Positions 25,176 to 33,845 of a stretch of DNA of 64,000 nt are shown piece after piece. Numbering within the stretch: position 1 is the stretch's first letter; each line of letters begins with the position of its first letter. Origin of the DNA: an uncultured Kangiella sp. (GTDB lineage Bacteria > Pseudomonadota > Gammaproteobacteria > Enterobacterales > Kangiellaceae). The position numbers and the translations under genes are program-made. The notes under the pieces were generated by a model. That model was not told the origin of the DNA and did no database searches. It saw only the letters and a program-made list of their open reading frames with translations. The DNA lies in the NCBI GenBank assembly GCA_947503435.1, contig CANNDL010000005.1:62001-126000 (forward strand). Direction: 5' to 3'.

Positions 25176-26129
25176 CTAAGTTATTGAGATAGGGATTTTA
25201 CTCTCACTAAAGCGCTCTATATATTGACACTTTTGACAAAGTTTTTCGACTAGCTGGCGCTGTTTAAAGCCTCTTAAAATGGCTTGGGCGCGACTGGATG
25301 CTAAAATTGATTCTATAGATTCTTGATTGGCATTTCCTAAAGGAATTGCTGCTTCTTTATCAAGGCAGCAAGGAACTACCGTTCCATCTGCTAGAATGCC
25401 AAAGTGGGAAGAAAGACCATAACAAGTTCCGTTGCTTCCAAGAGTTGGCAAATCTAGACTAGGCCAAGTAAACTCAGTATCAAAATGTAAATAAAGTCGC
25501 TCTTTAATTCTTATACTTTTCTTTTGACGAACATCCACTTGGCTTGGAGCTTCGAAATCAAACCTTTCGCAAATCTTTGCCAACATCTCAGTGTTAGGGG
25601 TTTGGCTTCCTAAGGGATCATTCAAGTTCCATAGTCGATAATTGAGATAAAGCTCTGGCCTTTCTTTTAATGCCTTTTCAGTATAACTAAATACCCTTTC
25701 TAAATACTTATTAGGATCTTTTTCTGGGAAGTTATCAAAAAAGCTGTGCAGAGAGAAATTAACTTGATAAAAACGAGGGTGCAGCAATAAACCAAATTTT
25801 TCAGGGCGTATTAAAACCCCGTTAGTTACTAGGAAAATATTGGCATCATACTCATCACAAATTTCTACCATTTCTTCCAATTTTGGATGCACCAATGGAT
25901 CACCCATTAAGTGCAAACAAACTAACTCAGTCATTGGCGCGACTTGTTTTATTAGCTCTCTAAACAAGTCTATATCCATCATTTTATTATCACGCACCAC
26001 TGGCGGACAAAAACTACACTGTAAATTGCAGATATTGCTAATTTCTATATTAACTTTATGGAAGCGTTTTCTTTGCTTGCGACTCAATGAATACTCTCTT
26101 GATAAGTGTACAGCTGCATTATAAAGCAC
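25176..26129 (-). CDS. Radical SAM protein with SPASM-like C-terminus
   Basis: This 317-residue protein has the 4Fe-4S motif CNLQCSFC (CxxxCxxC, about 34-41). The C-terminal cysteine cluster (CYGLSSHFG...VVPCCLDKE...CQKCQY) resembles SPASM auxiliary cluster sites. Such enzymes modify peptides, cofactors or enzymes by radical chemistry; no precursor peptide gene is seen here. The start is GTG and overlaps the end of recQ by 11 bases, so translation is probably coupled. The substrate is unknown. Confidence 0.85.
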   Translation of the reverse strand: MLYNAAVHLSREYSLSRKQRKRFHKVNIEISNICNLQCSFCPPVVRDNKMMDIDLFRELIKQVAPMTELVCLHLMGDPLVHPKLEEMVEICDEYDANIFLVTNGVLIRPEKFGLLLHPRFYQVNFSLHSFFDNFPEKDPNKYLERVFSYTEKALKERPELYLNYRLWNLNDPLGSQTPNTEMLAKICERFDFEAPSQVDVRQKKSIRIKERLYLHFDTEFTWPSLDLPTLGSNGTCYGLSSHFGILADGTVVPCCLDKEAAIPLGNANQESIESILASSRAQAILRGFKQRQLVEKLCQKCQYIERFSESKIPISIT

Positions 26130-28239
26130 TAATGATGCATTTTAACTCGCCATAACTATATTGCCCATCAAATTCCTCGAACAATGGCTTTAACGAAGAG
26201 TCAGCGCTTATATCGAGAAAGTTAGCTGTTTGAATAATTTCTTCAATATCATCGGCTTCTAAATCCAAGACTTGCTCACACTCTAACAATCCAACGGCAA
26301 TTGCTTGTGCTAAATGGCTATATATGGAGGACTCGGTTAACCCTCTTTTATCTGCAATTTCCTCTGTGCTTAATTCTTGTAAATAGAGCTCTAAAGTATC
26401 ATTCACTGTATCTGATAATTGATTATTTAAAACGTCGGGCCTTGGAAACTGCTTAATCACAGTTAAAAATTCTTTTCCGTAACGAGCTAGCTTACTTTCA
26501 CCTACCCCATTGATGTACTGAAGTTCGGTGGGTGAAGAAGGTCTATCAGCAATCATTTGCTCTAAAGTGGAGTCATGGAAAATCATATAAGGTGGTAATT
26601 CTTGCACTTCCGCTAATTGCTTTCGTAAGCTCTTCAAGGCTTCGTATAAAGGCTCGTCACTAGGCCTTATTTTCTTACTGATTTTCGCATTACCTTTTTT
26701 ACTGACCTTTTGTGGTGCCACATATTTACGCGCAAAGAAATCTTCTAGTCCCTTTAATAATGGCCTAGCTTTCTCAGTCAATTCTAGAGCGCCATAACGT
26801 TCAACATTGGTATGAAGGTAGTTTTGTGCAATCAGCTGTCGATAAATGCTTCGCCACTCAGCAGTAGTAAGCTTTTCTCCTATGCCCCAGGTGCTTATTT
26901 TATCGTGTTGATTCTTCTCAATTCTGTCATCAAGTTTTCCCAGTAATATTTTGGTTAAATATTCCACGCCAAAACTTTGACCACTTCTATAAGCAGTCGA
27001 TAAGGCTTTTTGTGCTTCCACTGTAGCATTCCATGTTTCCGGCGGATTCATGCAGTTATCGCAATTACCACAAGGCTCAGAGAGTTCTTCAGCAAAATAT
27101 TTAAGTAGCGGTTGGCGCCTGCAGGTCACTAACTCGCAAAGACCGAGCATGGCATTAAGTTTATGCTGAGTGATTCGCTTATACTCTTCACTACCAGAAC
27201 TTTGTTGCATCATTTGACTTAGAGTGATGACATCTTGTAAACCGTAGTTCATCCAAGCATTAGCAGGTTTACCATCACGACCTGCACGGCCAGTTTCCTG
27301 GTAATAGGATTCTATATTCTTAGGCAAATTTAAGTGGGCGACAAATCTCACGTCAGGTTTATCAATACCCATACCAAAAGCAATGGTTGCCACGATAATG
27401 ATGCCCGACTCTTGTAAAAATCGTTTTTGATTGTGATGCCGTAACTGATTACTCAATCCCGCATGATAAGGTAAAGCTGTAAAACCTTGATTGGTCAGAT
27501 GTTCTGCTACGGACTCTACTTTCTTTCGTGATAAACAATAAACAATTCCCGAGTCTTTGGAGTGATTTTCTTTAATAAAACTGACTAACCTTGCCCGGCC
27601 ATTGGTAGCCTCTTCAATGGTGTAATGAATATTTTTACGATCAAAACTATCAATATAAACCCCTGCACTACCCAATCCCAAGATATGAGCCATTTCATCA
27701 CGCGTTCGCTGATCGGCGGTTGCAGTTAATGCCATTCGAGGGGTATCGGGAAAACGCTCTGCAAGGATTGAAAGCTTTTGATATTCGGGACGAAAATCGT
27801 GTCCCCATTGCGACACACAATGAGCTTCATCGATAGCAAATAAAGATATCTCTGCTTGCGATATAAGATTCAAACTATACTCACTTAGTAACCGCTCAGG
27901 AGCGATATACAAAAGCTCTATAGCATTATCCAACAATTGTTGCTCCACAATTTGTTGCTCATCACGGCTCATTGTCGAGTTCAAAAAAGCCGCTTTAATG
28001 CCTAATTGATTAAGCGCATCGACTTGATCCTGCATTAAAGCAATCAATGGAGATACGATTACGCCAGTACCCTTACGTAATATCGCAGGTATTTGATAAC
28101 ACAGGGATTTTCCCCCGCCTGTGGGCATAAGCACCAAAGCATTTTCACCAGCGATAAGATCCTCAATGATCTCCATCTGATTGTTTCTAAACTCTGAGTA
28201 ACCAAAGGTATTACGCAATAACTCCAGGGCTTGTTGCAT
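26119..28239 (-). CDS. recQ: ATP-dependent DNA helicase RecQ
   Basis: This 706-residue 3'-5' helicase serves recombination and fork repair. Walker A is in MPTGGGKSLCYQ (about 38-49) and the DEAH box is in FAIDEAHCVSQWGHDFRPEY. Motif VI is QETGRAGRDGKPA. A zinc-binding RQC region is seen in CRRQPLLKYF...CGNCDNC, and an HRDC domain spans about 520-600. It is about 100 residues longer than E. coli RecQ because of a C-terminal helix-turn-helix-like domain (LSTEEIADKRGLTESSIYSHL). The ATG start is clear. Confidence 0.96.
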   Translation of the reverse strand: MQQALELLRNTFGYSEFRNNQMEIIEDLIAGENALVLMPTGGGKSLCYQIPAILRKGTGVIVSPLIALMQDQVDALNQLGIKAAFLNSTMSRDEQQIVEQQLLDNAIELLYIAPERLLSEYSLNLISQAEISLFAIDEAHCVSQWGHDFRPEYQKLSILAERFPDTPRMALTATADQRTRDEMAHILGLGSAGVYIDSFDRKNIHYTIEEATNGRARLVSFIKENHSKDSGIVYCLSRKKVESVAEHLTNQGFTALPYHAGLSNQLRHHNQKRFLQESGIIIVATIAFGMGIDKPDVRFVAHLNLPKNIESYYQETGRAGRDGKPANAWMNYGLQDVITLSQMMQQSSGSEEYKRITQHKLNAMLGLCELVTCRRQPLLKYFAEELSEPCGNCDNCMNPPETWNATVEAQKALSTAYRSGQSFGVEYLTKILLGKLDDRIEKNQHDKISTWGIGEKLTTAEWRSIYRQLIAQNYLHTNVERYGALELTEKARPLLKGLEDFFARKYVAPQKVSKKGNAKISKKIRPSDEPLYEALKSLRKQLAEVQELPPYMIFHDSTLEQMIADRPSSPTELQYINGVGESKLARYGKEFLTVIKQFPRPDVLNNQLSDTVNDTLELYLQELSTEEIADKRGLTESSIYSHLAQAIAVGLLECEQVLDLEADDIEEIIQTANFLDISADSSLKPLFEEFDGQYSYGELKCIISAL

Positions 28240-28415
28240 AAATTGCCGACTGAGAAAAATTTATAGATGGAGCGACTCTAAGCTATTAATCCCACCCTGT
28301 CACCAGAATTACCATAAATAACTCACTGTCTATTAGTAAACCCATTAAAACTTTCACTTTCTGTTTAGTATCAAACTTAAGCTATGATAAAATCGGCACA
28401 AATAATTACCTCAAT

Positions 28416-28982
28416 ATGCACATTATGGCTGGCTCACTTCAAGATCAACTACTTAGTAAAGGATTAATTAATAAAAACAAAGCTAAGAAAATTCAGCGCG
28501 AGCAGCAGCACCAGAAGCGTGTAAGTAAAAAGCATAAAACTGAACTGGTTGATGAAGCAAAAGTAGCCGCAGAACAAGCGCAAAAGAATAAAGCCGAGCA
28601 AGATAAGAAATTAAATCAAGAGCTTAAAGCTAAAGCAGATGAAAGAGCCATAGCTGCACAAATAAAGCAATTAATCTCAAATAATAATATATCTGTTAAA
28701 TCTAAAGATGTTGCATTTATTTTTCACCACCAGGGTAAGTCACAAACGTTGGTTGTAGAACGGGCTCAAGAAGAGCAAATTAAAAAAGGTCGTTTAGTAG
28801 TCGTTCAGCAAGTTGAAATTAAAGATTCTCATAAATATCAGTTAGTTCCTAGCCAAATAGCCGATAAAATTGCTAGTCGCAATACTAATTATATTGCGTA
28901 CCAAGCAGATTTGCAGCAGCTCGCACAAGACGAAGAAGACCCTTATGCAGAATATGAAATACCAGATGATTTAATGTGGTAA
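28416..28982 (+). CDS. DUF2058 (YaiL-like) protein
   Basis: This 188-residue protein begins with MAGSLQDQLLSKGLINKNKAKKIQREQ, the DUF2058 signature. A lysine/glutamine-rich coiled coil (about 20-80) and a small C-terminal domain ending DPYAEYEIPDDLMW follow. E. coli YaiL was described as a nucleoprotein; the function is not known. A second ATG three codons in (MAGS) could be the real start. Confidence 0.9.
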   Translation: MHIMAGSLQDQLLSKGLINKNKAKKIQREQQHQKRVSKKHKTELVDEAKVAAEQAQKNKAEQDKKLNQELKAKADERAIAAQIKQLISNNNISVKSKDVAFIFHHQGKSQTLVVERAQEEQIKKGRLVVVQQVEIKDSHKYQLVPSQIADKIASRNTNYIAYQADLQQLAQDEEDPYAEYEIPDDLMW

Positions 28983-29171
28983 TTGGTATTTCATTATCAT
29001 AAGTTTTTAATTCTTTGATTCGGTTTGAGTGATCTATTCGCCATACCATTCAGGAAAAATTATTAAATATCCTGTATCATCTTTGCCGTATTTAAAATTA
29101 ACTTCTTAAGCAAGTTAACTAGATATAGACCAATTAAATAGATATCCATTTGCATTATAAAGAGTATAAAT

Positions 29172-29933
29172 ATGAGCCAAAACGAGCAAATCATTTCTTC
29201 AGATTGCCCTTTATGTGATTCAACCGAAGCTTATTTTGTAGGCAGCAAAGATGCTTGGGAATTACAGCATGAATACCACAAATGTGCTGACTGCGAATTG
29301 ATATATTCTCCTGTGCTTCCTACTCAAGAATTATTCGATAAAGCTTACGCCGGCGGTTTCACTATTCGAAATATTCATCGCAAAACGCTAAAGTTAGTAC
29401 CCTTAATTAGCTACATCAAAATCAAGAGGTTCTTTCAAAGAAAGAAACAGCCCATTAGATTTCTTGATATTGGCTCGAATGCTGGATATTTTACAGAAGG
29501 CGCCCGACGTCTAGGTTGCGACGCTCACGGCTTAGAACTAAACGCCGACGCAGTTGCTTTAGCAAAGAGCCGCTATCCTAAGAGTCACTATCACAATGAA
29601 ACCATTCAAGATTTTTCTATTTCTTCCGAAAAGTTTGACGTTATCTATTGTAGTGAGGTCATTGAGCACGTCCCGGATATCCACTCTTTTGTTGAAGCTA
29701 TCGAGCGGGTTTCGCACAAGGATACCATTTTATTTATCACCACTCCTGATACGGGGCATTATAAGGTGCCGAAAGATCTAATGAGCTGGAGAGAAGTTAT
29801 TCCAGTCGAGCACTTAAGATTGTTTAATAAATCCAACTTAGAAAAGCTGCTTGCTGACCATAACTTTAAGATCCACTTTAGCTTCCCAATGCTTAGAGCG
29901 AATCAAAGACATTTCTGTAAATTAAAAAAATAG
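29172..29933 (+). CDS. SAM-dependent methyltransferase with N-terminal zinc ribbon
   Basis: This 253-residue protein combines a CxxC...CxxC zinc ribbon (CPLC 13-16 and CADC about 42-45) with a class I methyltransferase fold. Motif I is FLDIGSNAGYFTEGARRLG (about 97-115), and FDVIYCSEVIEHVPDIHSF follows. Similar proteins methylate sugars or small molecules in surface polysaccharide pathways, but no such cluster is here. AGAG lies 9 bases before the ATG. It is a single-gene unit. Confidence 0.85.
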   Translation: MSQNEQIISSDCPLCDSTEAYFVGSKDAWELQHEYHKCADCELIYSPVLPTQELFDKAYAGGFTIRNIHRKTLKLVPLISYIKIKRFFQRKKQPIRFLDIGSNAGYFTEGARRLGCDAHGLELNADAVALAKSRYPKSHYHNETIQDFSISSEKFDVIYCSEVIEHVPDIHSFVEAIERVSHKDTILFITTPDTGHYKVPKDLMSWREVIPVEHLRLFNKSNLEKLLADHNFKIHFSFPMLRANQRHFCKLKK

Positions 29934-29983
29934 TGACTAAGCATAGGAGCCTTTCATTTAATTTTTGTGCTGGTATTTGCTTA

Positions 29984-30844
29984 CTATAAACTACTAATAA
30001 TATAGCTTAGTTCAGCGCTAATACTCTCCCTAAGAAACTTAATGTTTTCGGTTGAGTTCTCTCCCTTTGATACTACTATCAAAGGGACTTCTTGATGCTT
30101 GGTAACACCCGGTACATCAGCAATATTAAGCAACCCACTTTCCAATTCCGACTTAACCATGCAAACAGGAACCCGCCCCCAGCATATACCGCTCTTAATC
30201 AACACTATCTTTTGCTCCAAATCTCTAATGTAGTAACAGTTATTTTCAATTACATTAGAGCTAGCCCCTAGCTCATTCATATCTGACAATACGGCTTGAG
30301 GCATAGTGTTCCAGAACTCTTTTGGCGCTCTTGTGGACACTACATTTGCAACATCAATGCTGCCTACAACTTGGGTTAATAAATTCCCACCTATTTTTTC
30401 CATAGCCACCAAACCCAAATCAGCCTCACTAAGCTCAACCATTCGGTAACCTTCGTCTAGCAGTTTAGTATGAATATAGAGATTCGAGGTTGGATATTCT
30501 TGAGAGTATTTGCTTATTATCGGGGCCAATAAGCGGAAAGGGATAATTCTATCCAAGACTATTGATAGGTTAGGTTTATAGCCATCCTGAAGCGACTGTA
30601 TAGTTTGGGTGAGCTCCAATTGCATTGATGAAAGATTTCTAGTTTGGAGCTCAATACTTTTACCGGCTTGTGTCAGTATAAGCCTGTAACCATCTCTATC
30701 AAAAAGTTTAATGCCCAATTGTTTTTCTAATTTCTGAATAGATTTTGTTACCGTGGGCTGAGTTTTGAACAAAGCTTCAGCAGCTTTACTTACCGTTCCA
30801 TTATCAATAATGGCATGAAAACACTTGTACAACTCTATATTCAT
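29984..30844 (-). CDS. LysR family transcriptional regulator
   Basis: This 286-residue regulator has an N-terminal winged helix (MNIELYKCFHAIIDNGTVSKAAEALFKTQPTVTKSIQKLEKQLG) and a periplasmic-binding-protein-like effector domain (about 90-286). The ATG at 30844 is chosen over an upstream TTG, because the TTG lies at the predicted transcription start of the promoter at 30874-30902. It is divergent from the secreted hydrolase gene at 31003, the natural candidate target. The effector is unknown. Confidence 0.9.
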   Translation of the reverse strand: MNIELYKCFHAIIDNGTVSKAAEALFKTQPTVTKSIQKLEKQLGIKLFDRDGYRLILTQAGKSIELQTRNLSSMQLELTQTIQSLQDGYKPNLSIVLDRIIPFRLLAPIISKYSQEYPTSNLYIHTKLLDEGYRMVELSEADLGLVAMEKIGGNLLTQVVGSIDVANVVSTRAPKEFWNTMPQAVLSDMNELGASSNVIENNCYYIRDLEQKIVLIKSGICWGRVPVCMVKSELESGLLNIADVPGVTKHQEVPLIVVSKGENSTENIKFLRESISAELSYIISSL

Positions 30845-30873
30845 AATTGGAATAGTGCTAGAGCGAAACAATC

Positions 30874-30902
30874 ATTATACTTAATCTCGTTCAGAATGTA
30901 AT
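30874..30902 (-). promoter_or_regulatory. Sigma70 promoter of the lysR-type gene
   Basis: ATTACA and a perfect TATAAT are separated by 17 bases, predicting a start near 30867 and a 23-base leader to the ATG at 30844. The 159-base divergent region is the likely operator zone for the regulator. Confidence 0.65.
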
Positions 30903-31002
30903 CATAGGATAACACCTATTAAGAACCACCCTGTGTGATTGAAAGTACTTAAGCCTATATTCCATAAGAGAATATAGATTTGACATTAGACCCGGAGTGT
31001 TT

Positions 31003-32469
31003 ATGAAATTAGTTATCCTATTTATTGCTTTTGCCCTATTTGTTCCAGCTAGCCTAAAAGCCGAACCAGCCTTAAAGGTTGAACAATACTGCTTAAATGG
31101 AGAATTCAACATTGGTGCTAGGTATCAGGGCCAAAATATAAACGCAGATGAGTTTCATCCAACTCTTTGGTGTATCACCTACGATAACCAAACTAAAAAA
31201 GTTGAATTTAAAATTTCTGGTCACTTCAATTCTGATATGGGGGGTGAAAACATTATAAAATATATCCCTCCTTCAACCGTAGAGCTTTTAGCTCAAAATG
31301 GTAATGTAAACGCAGTTTTTCAAGGCGCACTTATTGGCGATGATGCAAGAACTCATAGACGTATTGATCCAAATTTTTTATTGCACGAAATAAACAGTAA
31401 CCCTAGCTGGATTGTCTCTGAGACAATTAATGGCAATACTAAAGAATACAAAGTTCGCTATCCTAACAGTGGCTTTATTACTGAAGTTTCAGTAATAAAC
31501 AATAAGCTTAAATTGTTAAAGACTTGGGCGGATTTACCTTTACGTGGCAGAGTTCCAATTTCTTGGCATTGGGACTGGTCCAATCCCAATGAATTAGTAA
31601 CGATTCATGTTGAAGACGATGTTTTATTCAAGGCAACGGCATCACGAAGGTCTGGCCTTAACCCTGCTAGCTGGTTGAAAACACCATCCGAAACTACACC
31701 CGTAATTCCAGGCAAAGCTTGGCCTGCTCGGCAAGCCATGTCTTTGACAGAGATTGGATCAAATACCTTTCTAGTATCCAATGTCCGTACGGGGTTCCAT
31801 CACTTAGTGGTAAACACCGATAAGGGACTGATTATTGCTGATGCTCCGTCTGGCTGGGTAGAAATACAGCAGATACCGCCAAAGGACATGGCGCCAGGAT
31901 TAGGAGTCAGTGGTTTATCTGAAATGCTCATCGATTTTTTATTGCAACAATGGCCAAACAAACCTATTCACGCAGTGGTGTTAACTCACTTCCACGATGA
32001 CCATGCTGGTGGAGCGAGAGCCTTTTCAGCACATGGTGCAAAAATATACAGCCATTTCAAACATCAGCAATTTCTACAGGACGGCCTGAACAGTAATGCC
32101 ATGCCAACAGATCAACTCAGTATGAAAGGAACACATGCAATCATTTCACCAATAAAAATTAAAACAGAATTGGGCACAACACCTGAAGTAATACTGCATT
32201 CACTATCTAACAACCCCCACACTGACGGAGCTTTAGCTTTAGAGGTTCCATCAATTAATATTTTATTTGTATCGGATATCCACGTACCATCAAATGACAA
32301 GCCAGAACCCAATCCGAATAAGGTTGCTACAGACTGCTGGTTTGCTAAGTGGGCTACCCAAAACCTTACTGAATCGACAATGGTTCATAATAGTCACAAT
32401 AATACTGTAAGCCCCACATGGAGATTGGGAAAATATTTAGCTACTGAAGAGTGCCGAAATTTAGAGTAG
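31003..32469 (+). CDS. Secreted metallo-beta-lactamase-fold hydrolase
   Basis: This 488-residue protein has a signal peptide (MKLVILFIAFALFVPASLKA, cleaved before EPALK). A beta-rich N-terminal region of about 240 residues precedes a metallo-beta-lactamase domain with the metal motif VLTHFHDDHAGG (HFHDDH about 329-334). Other metal ligands are probably in YSHF, NPHTDGAL and FVSDIHVP. It would act in the periplasm. The long N-terminal part is not one I recognise. GGAG is 5 bases before the ATG, so the earlier GTG at 30997 is rejected. A divergent LysR gene probably controls it. Confidence 0.82.
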   Translation: MKLVILFIAFALFVPASLKAEPALKVEQYCLNGEFNIGARYQGQNINADEFHPTLWCITYDNQTKKVEFKISGHFNSDMGGENIIKYIPPSTVELLAQNGNVNAVFQGALIGDDARTHRRIDPNFLLHEINSNPSWIVSETINGNTKEYKVRYPNSGFITEVSVINNKLKLLKTWADLPLRGRVPISWHWDWSNPNELVTIHVEDDVLFKATASRRSGLNPASWLKTPSETTPVIPGKAWPARQAMSLTEIGSNTFLVSNVRTGFHHLVVNTDKGLIIADAPSGWVEIQQIPPKDMAPGLGVSGLSEMLIDFLLQQWPNKPIHAVVLTHFHDDHAGGARAFSAHGAKIYSHFKHQQFLQDGLNSNAMPTDQLSMKGTHAIISPIKIKTELGTTPEVILHSLSNNPHTDGALALEVPSINILFVSDIHVPSNDKPEPNPNKVATDCWFAKWATQNLTESTMVHNSHNNTVSPTWRLGKYLATEECRNLE

Positions 32470-32500
32470 ATATATGCATCGCTGCATATTCTATAGGCAG

Positions 32501-32533
32501 AAAAAAGCCTTGCAATTCATTGAATGACAAGGC
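32501..32533 (-). terminator. tRNA-Leu terminator
   Basis: GCCTTG / CAAGGC pair around a 15-base partly self-paired loop, followed by TTTTTT on the minus strand. It lies directly after the tRNA-Leu gene. Confidence 0.85.
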
Positions 32534-32541
32534 CTTAAATA

Positions 32542-32628
32542 TGGTACCAGAGGCCGGACTCGAACCGGCACACTATCACTAGCGGGGGATTTTGAATCCC
32601 CTGTGTCTACCAATTTCACCACTCTGGC
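32542..32628 (-). tRNA. tRNA-Leu, anticodon CAA
   Basis: The 87-nt class II tRNA folds completely. The acceptor stem GCCAGAG pairs with CTCTGGT(ACCA), and the anticodon stem GGGGA / TCCCC encloses the loop TTCAAAA with anticodon CAA. A long variable arm (CGCTAGTGATAGTG) and GCCGGTTCGAGTCCGGC for the T arm complete it. CCA is encoded. It reads UUG codons, which are common in this A/T-rich genome. Its promoter is at 32707-32734. Confidence 0.97.
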
Positions 32629-32638
32629 TAAATTAGAA

Positions 32639-32660
32639 TGCTAGTGTATAACCACTAGCA
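32639..32660 (-). repeat. Inverted repeat in the tRNA-Leu leader
   Basis: A perfect 8-bp stem (TGCTAGTG / CACTAGCA) with a six-base loop lies 10 bases before the tRNA 5' end. It could be a processing signal in the precursor. Confidence 0.7.
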
Positions 32661-32706
32661 AGTGCTAATACTCTATGGTCGCAGTTTGCTCCCAAAAGTG
32701 CGTGGC

Positions 32707-32734
32707 ATTATAAACAATATAGGTGCATTTGCAA
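32707..32734 (-). promoter_or_regulatory. Sigma70 promoter of tRNA-Leu
   Basis: TTGCAA and a perfect TATAAT lie 16 bases apart, predicting a start near 32700 and a 70-nt 5' leader. There is no gene between 32629 and 33028. The rest of that gap (32735-33028) holds only the upstream region of the moeB-like gene, and I see no other element in it. Confidence 0.75.
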
Positions 32735-33028
32735 GATGGAACTTACCGCTTTATAAGATTAGCTAGAGGTCTTTTTTCCATTGCTGATGTTAGAATTCTA
32801 AACGTTGTTAGTCGACAAGATTTTGATAATCATTAAAGTTAACCTGAGGCTTTATTCCAACTAAGTCTTCATAAAAAGCGAGATCTATTCTAAGCAGTCT
32901 ATACGTCATTGATTTGACAAAGAGTAGAGGTAAATTTTAGCTTCGCATATAGGCATCATTGGGTAAGCTCATGATTTATGACATACTAAAGCCCATTAAT
33001 TATATATTTAGTTCTACCTTAAATTTAC

Positions 33029-33775
33029 ATGCTAACTGAACAAGAACTTATCCATTATAGCCGACATATCATTTTGCCGCAGATCGATGAAATGGGTCAG
33101 CAAAAACTTAAACAGGCCAAAGTCCTTATCGTTGGGATTGGTGGTTTGGGTGCTCCGGTAGCTATTTACCTTGCAGCGGCTGGCGTTGGGCACTTGTATT
33201 TAGCCGATCACGATACGGTTGAGCGTTCAAACCTTCAAAGACAAATCATTCATCAATTAGATGGTGTTGGTAAAAATAAAGTTGACTCCGCTAAAGCAAC
33301 TATTAACGCACTAAATCCCTGGACACAAACCACATTGATTCCCTATAAATTATTGGCGGAAGATTTAAAGCTAAAAGTTTCGCAAGTGGATATAGTGATC
33401 GATTGCAGTGATAATTTTGAAACTCGATTCGAGTTAAATCAAGCTTGTGTCCAATCCAATAAACCGCTAGTTTCAGGAGCTGCAATCCGATTTGAAGGCC
33501 AGTTAGCAGTATTTAATTTAAAAACTGACTCTGCGTGCTACCAATGTCTCTATAAGCCAGACACTCATTTAGATGAAAACTGCTTCGATCAAGGCATTTT
33601 ATCCCCAGTTGTAGGCACTATAGGTACTTTACAAGCAACCGAGACAATCAAAATTATCACTGGAGCAGGAACGGTCTCCGATAGCCAGTTACTTATTTAC
33701 GATGCATTAAACACCGACTTTAAAAAAATTCAGATCGCCAAAGATCCAAGCTGCTTAATTTGTAATCAGTACTGA
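33029..33775 (+). CDS. moeB: MoeB/ThiF family adenylyltransferase
   Basis: This 248-residue protein activates the C-terminal glycine of a ubiquitin-like sulfur carrier (MoaD or ThiS) by adenylation. Family signatures are SRHIILPQIDEMGQQKLKQAKVLIVGIGGLGAPVAIYLAAAGVG (about 10-53), the arginine finger RSNLQRQIIH, and DCSDNFETRF. Zinc-binding CYQC and CLIC pairs lie near 169-172 and at the C-terminus. No rhodanese domain is present. Moco or thiamin partners are not adjacent, so MoeB versus ThiF cannot be settled. Confidence 0.85.
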   Translation: MLTEQELIHYSRHIILPQIDEMGQQKLKQAKVLIVGIGGLGAPVAIYLAAAGVGHLYLADHDTVERSNLQRQIIHQLDGVGKNKVDSAKATINALNPWTQTTLIPYKLLAEDLKLKVSQVDIVIDCSDNFETRFELNQACVQSNKPLVSGAAIRFEGQLAVFNLKTDSACYQCLYKPDTHLDENCFDQGILSPVVGTIGTLQATETIKIITGAGTVSDSQLLIYDALNTDFKKIQIAKDPSCLICNQY

Positions 33776-33793
33776 GTTTGCATCCATGGCAAC

Positions 33794-33814
33794 CTCGCTT
33801 TAAGCGAGTTTTTT
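33794..33814 (+). terminator. moeB terminator
   Basis: A CTCGCT / AGCGAG stem with a TTA loop is followed by a run of six T on the plus strand. Confidence 0.85.
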
Positions 33815-33845
33815 AGTCAAATAGCTGCTTGGAATGCTTTACTGC

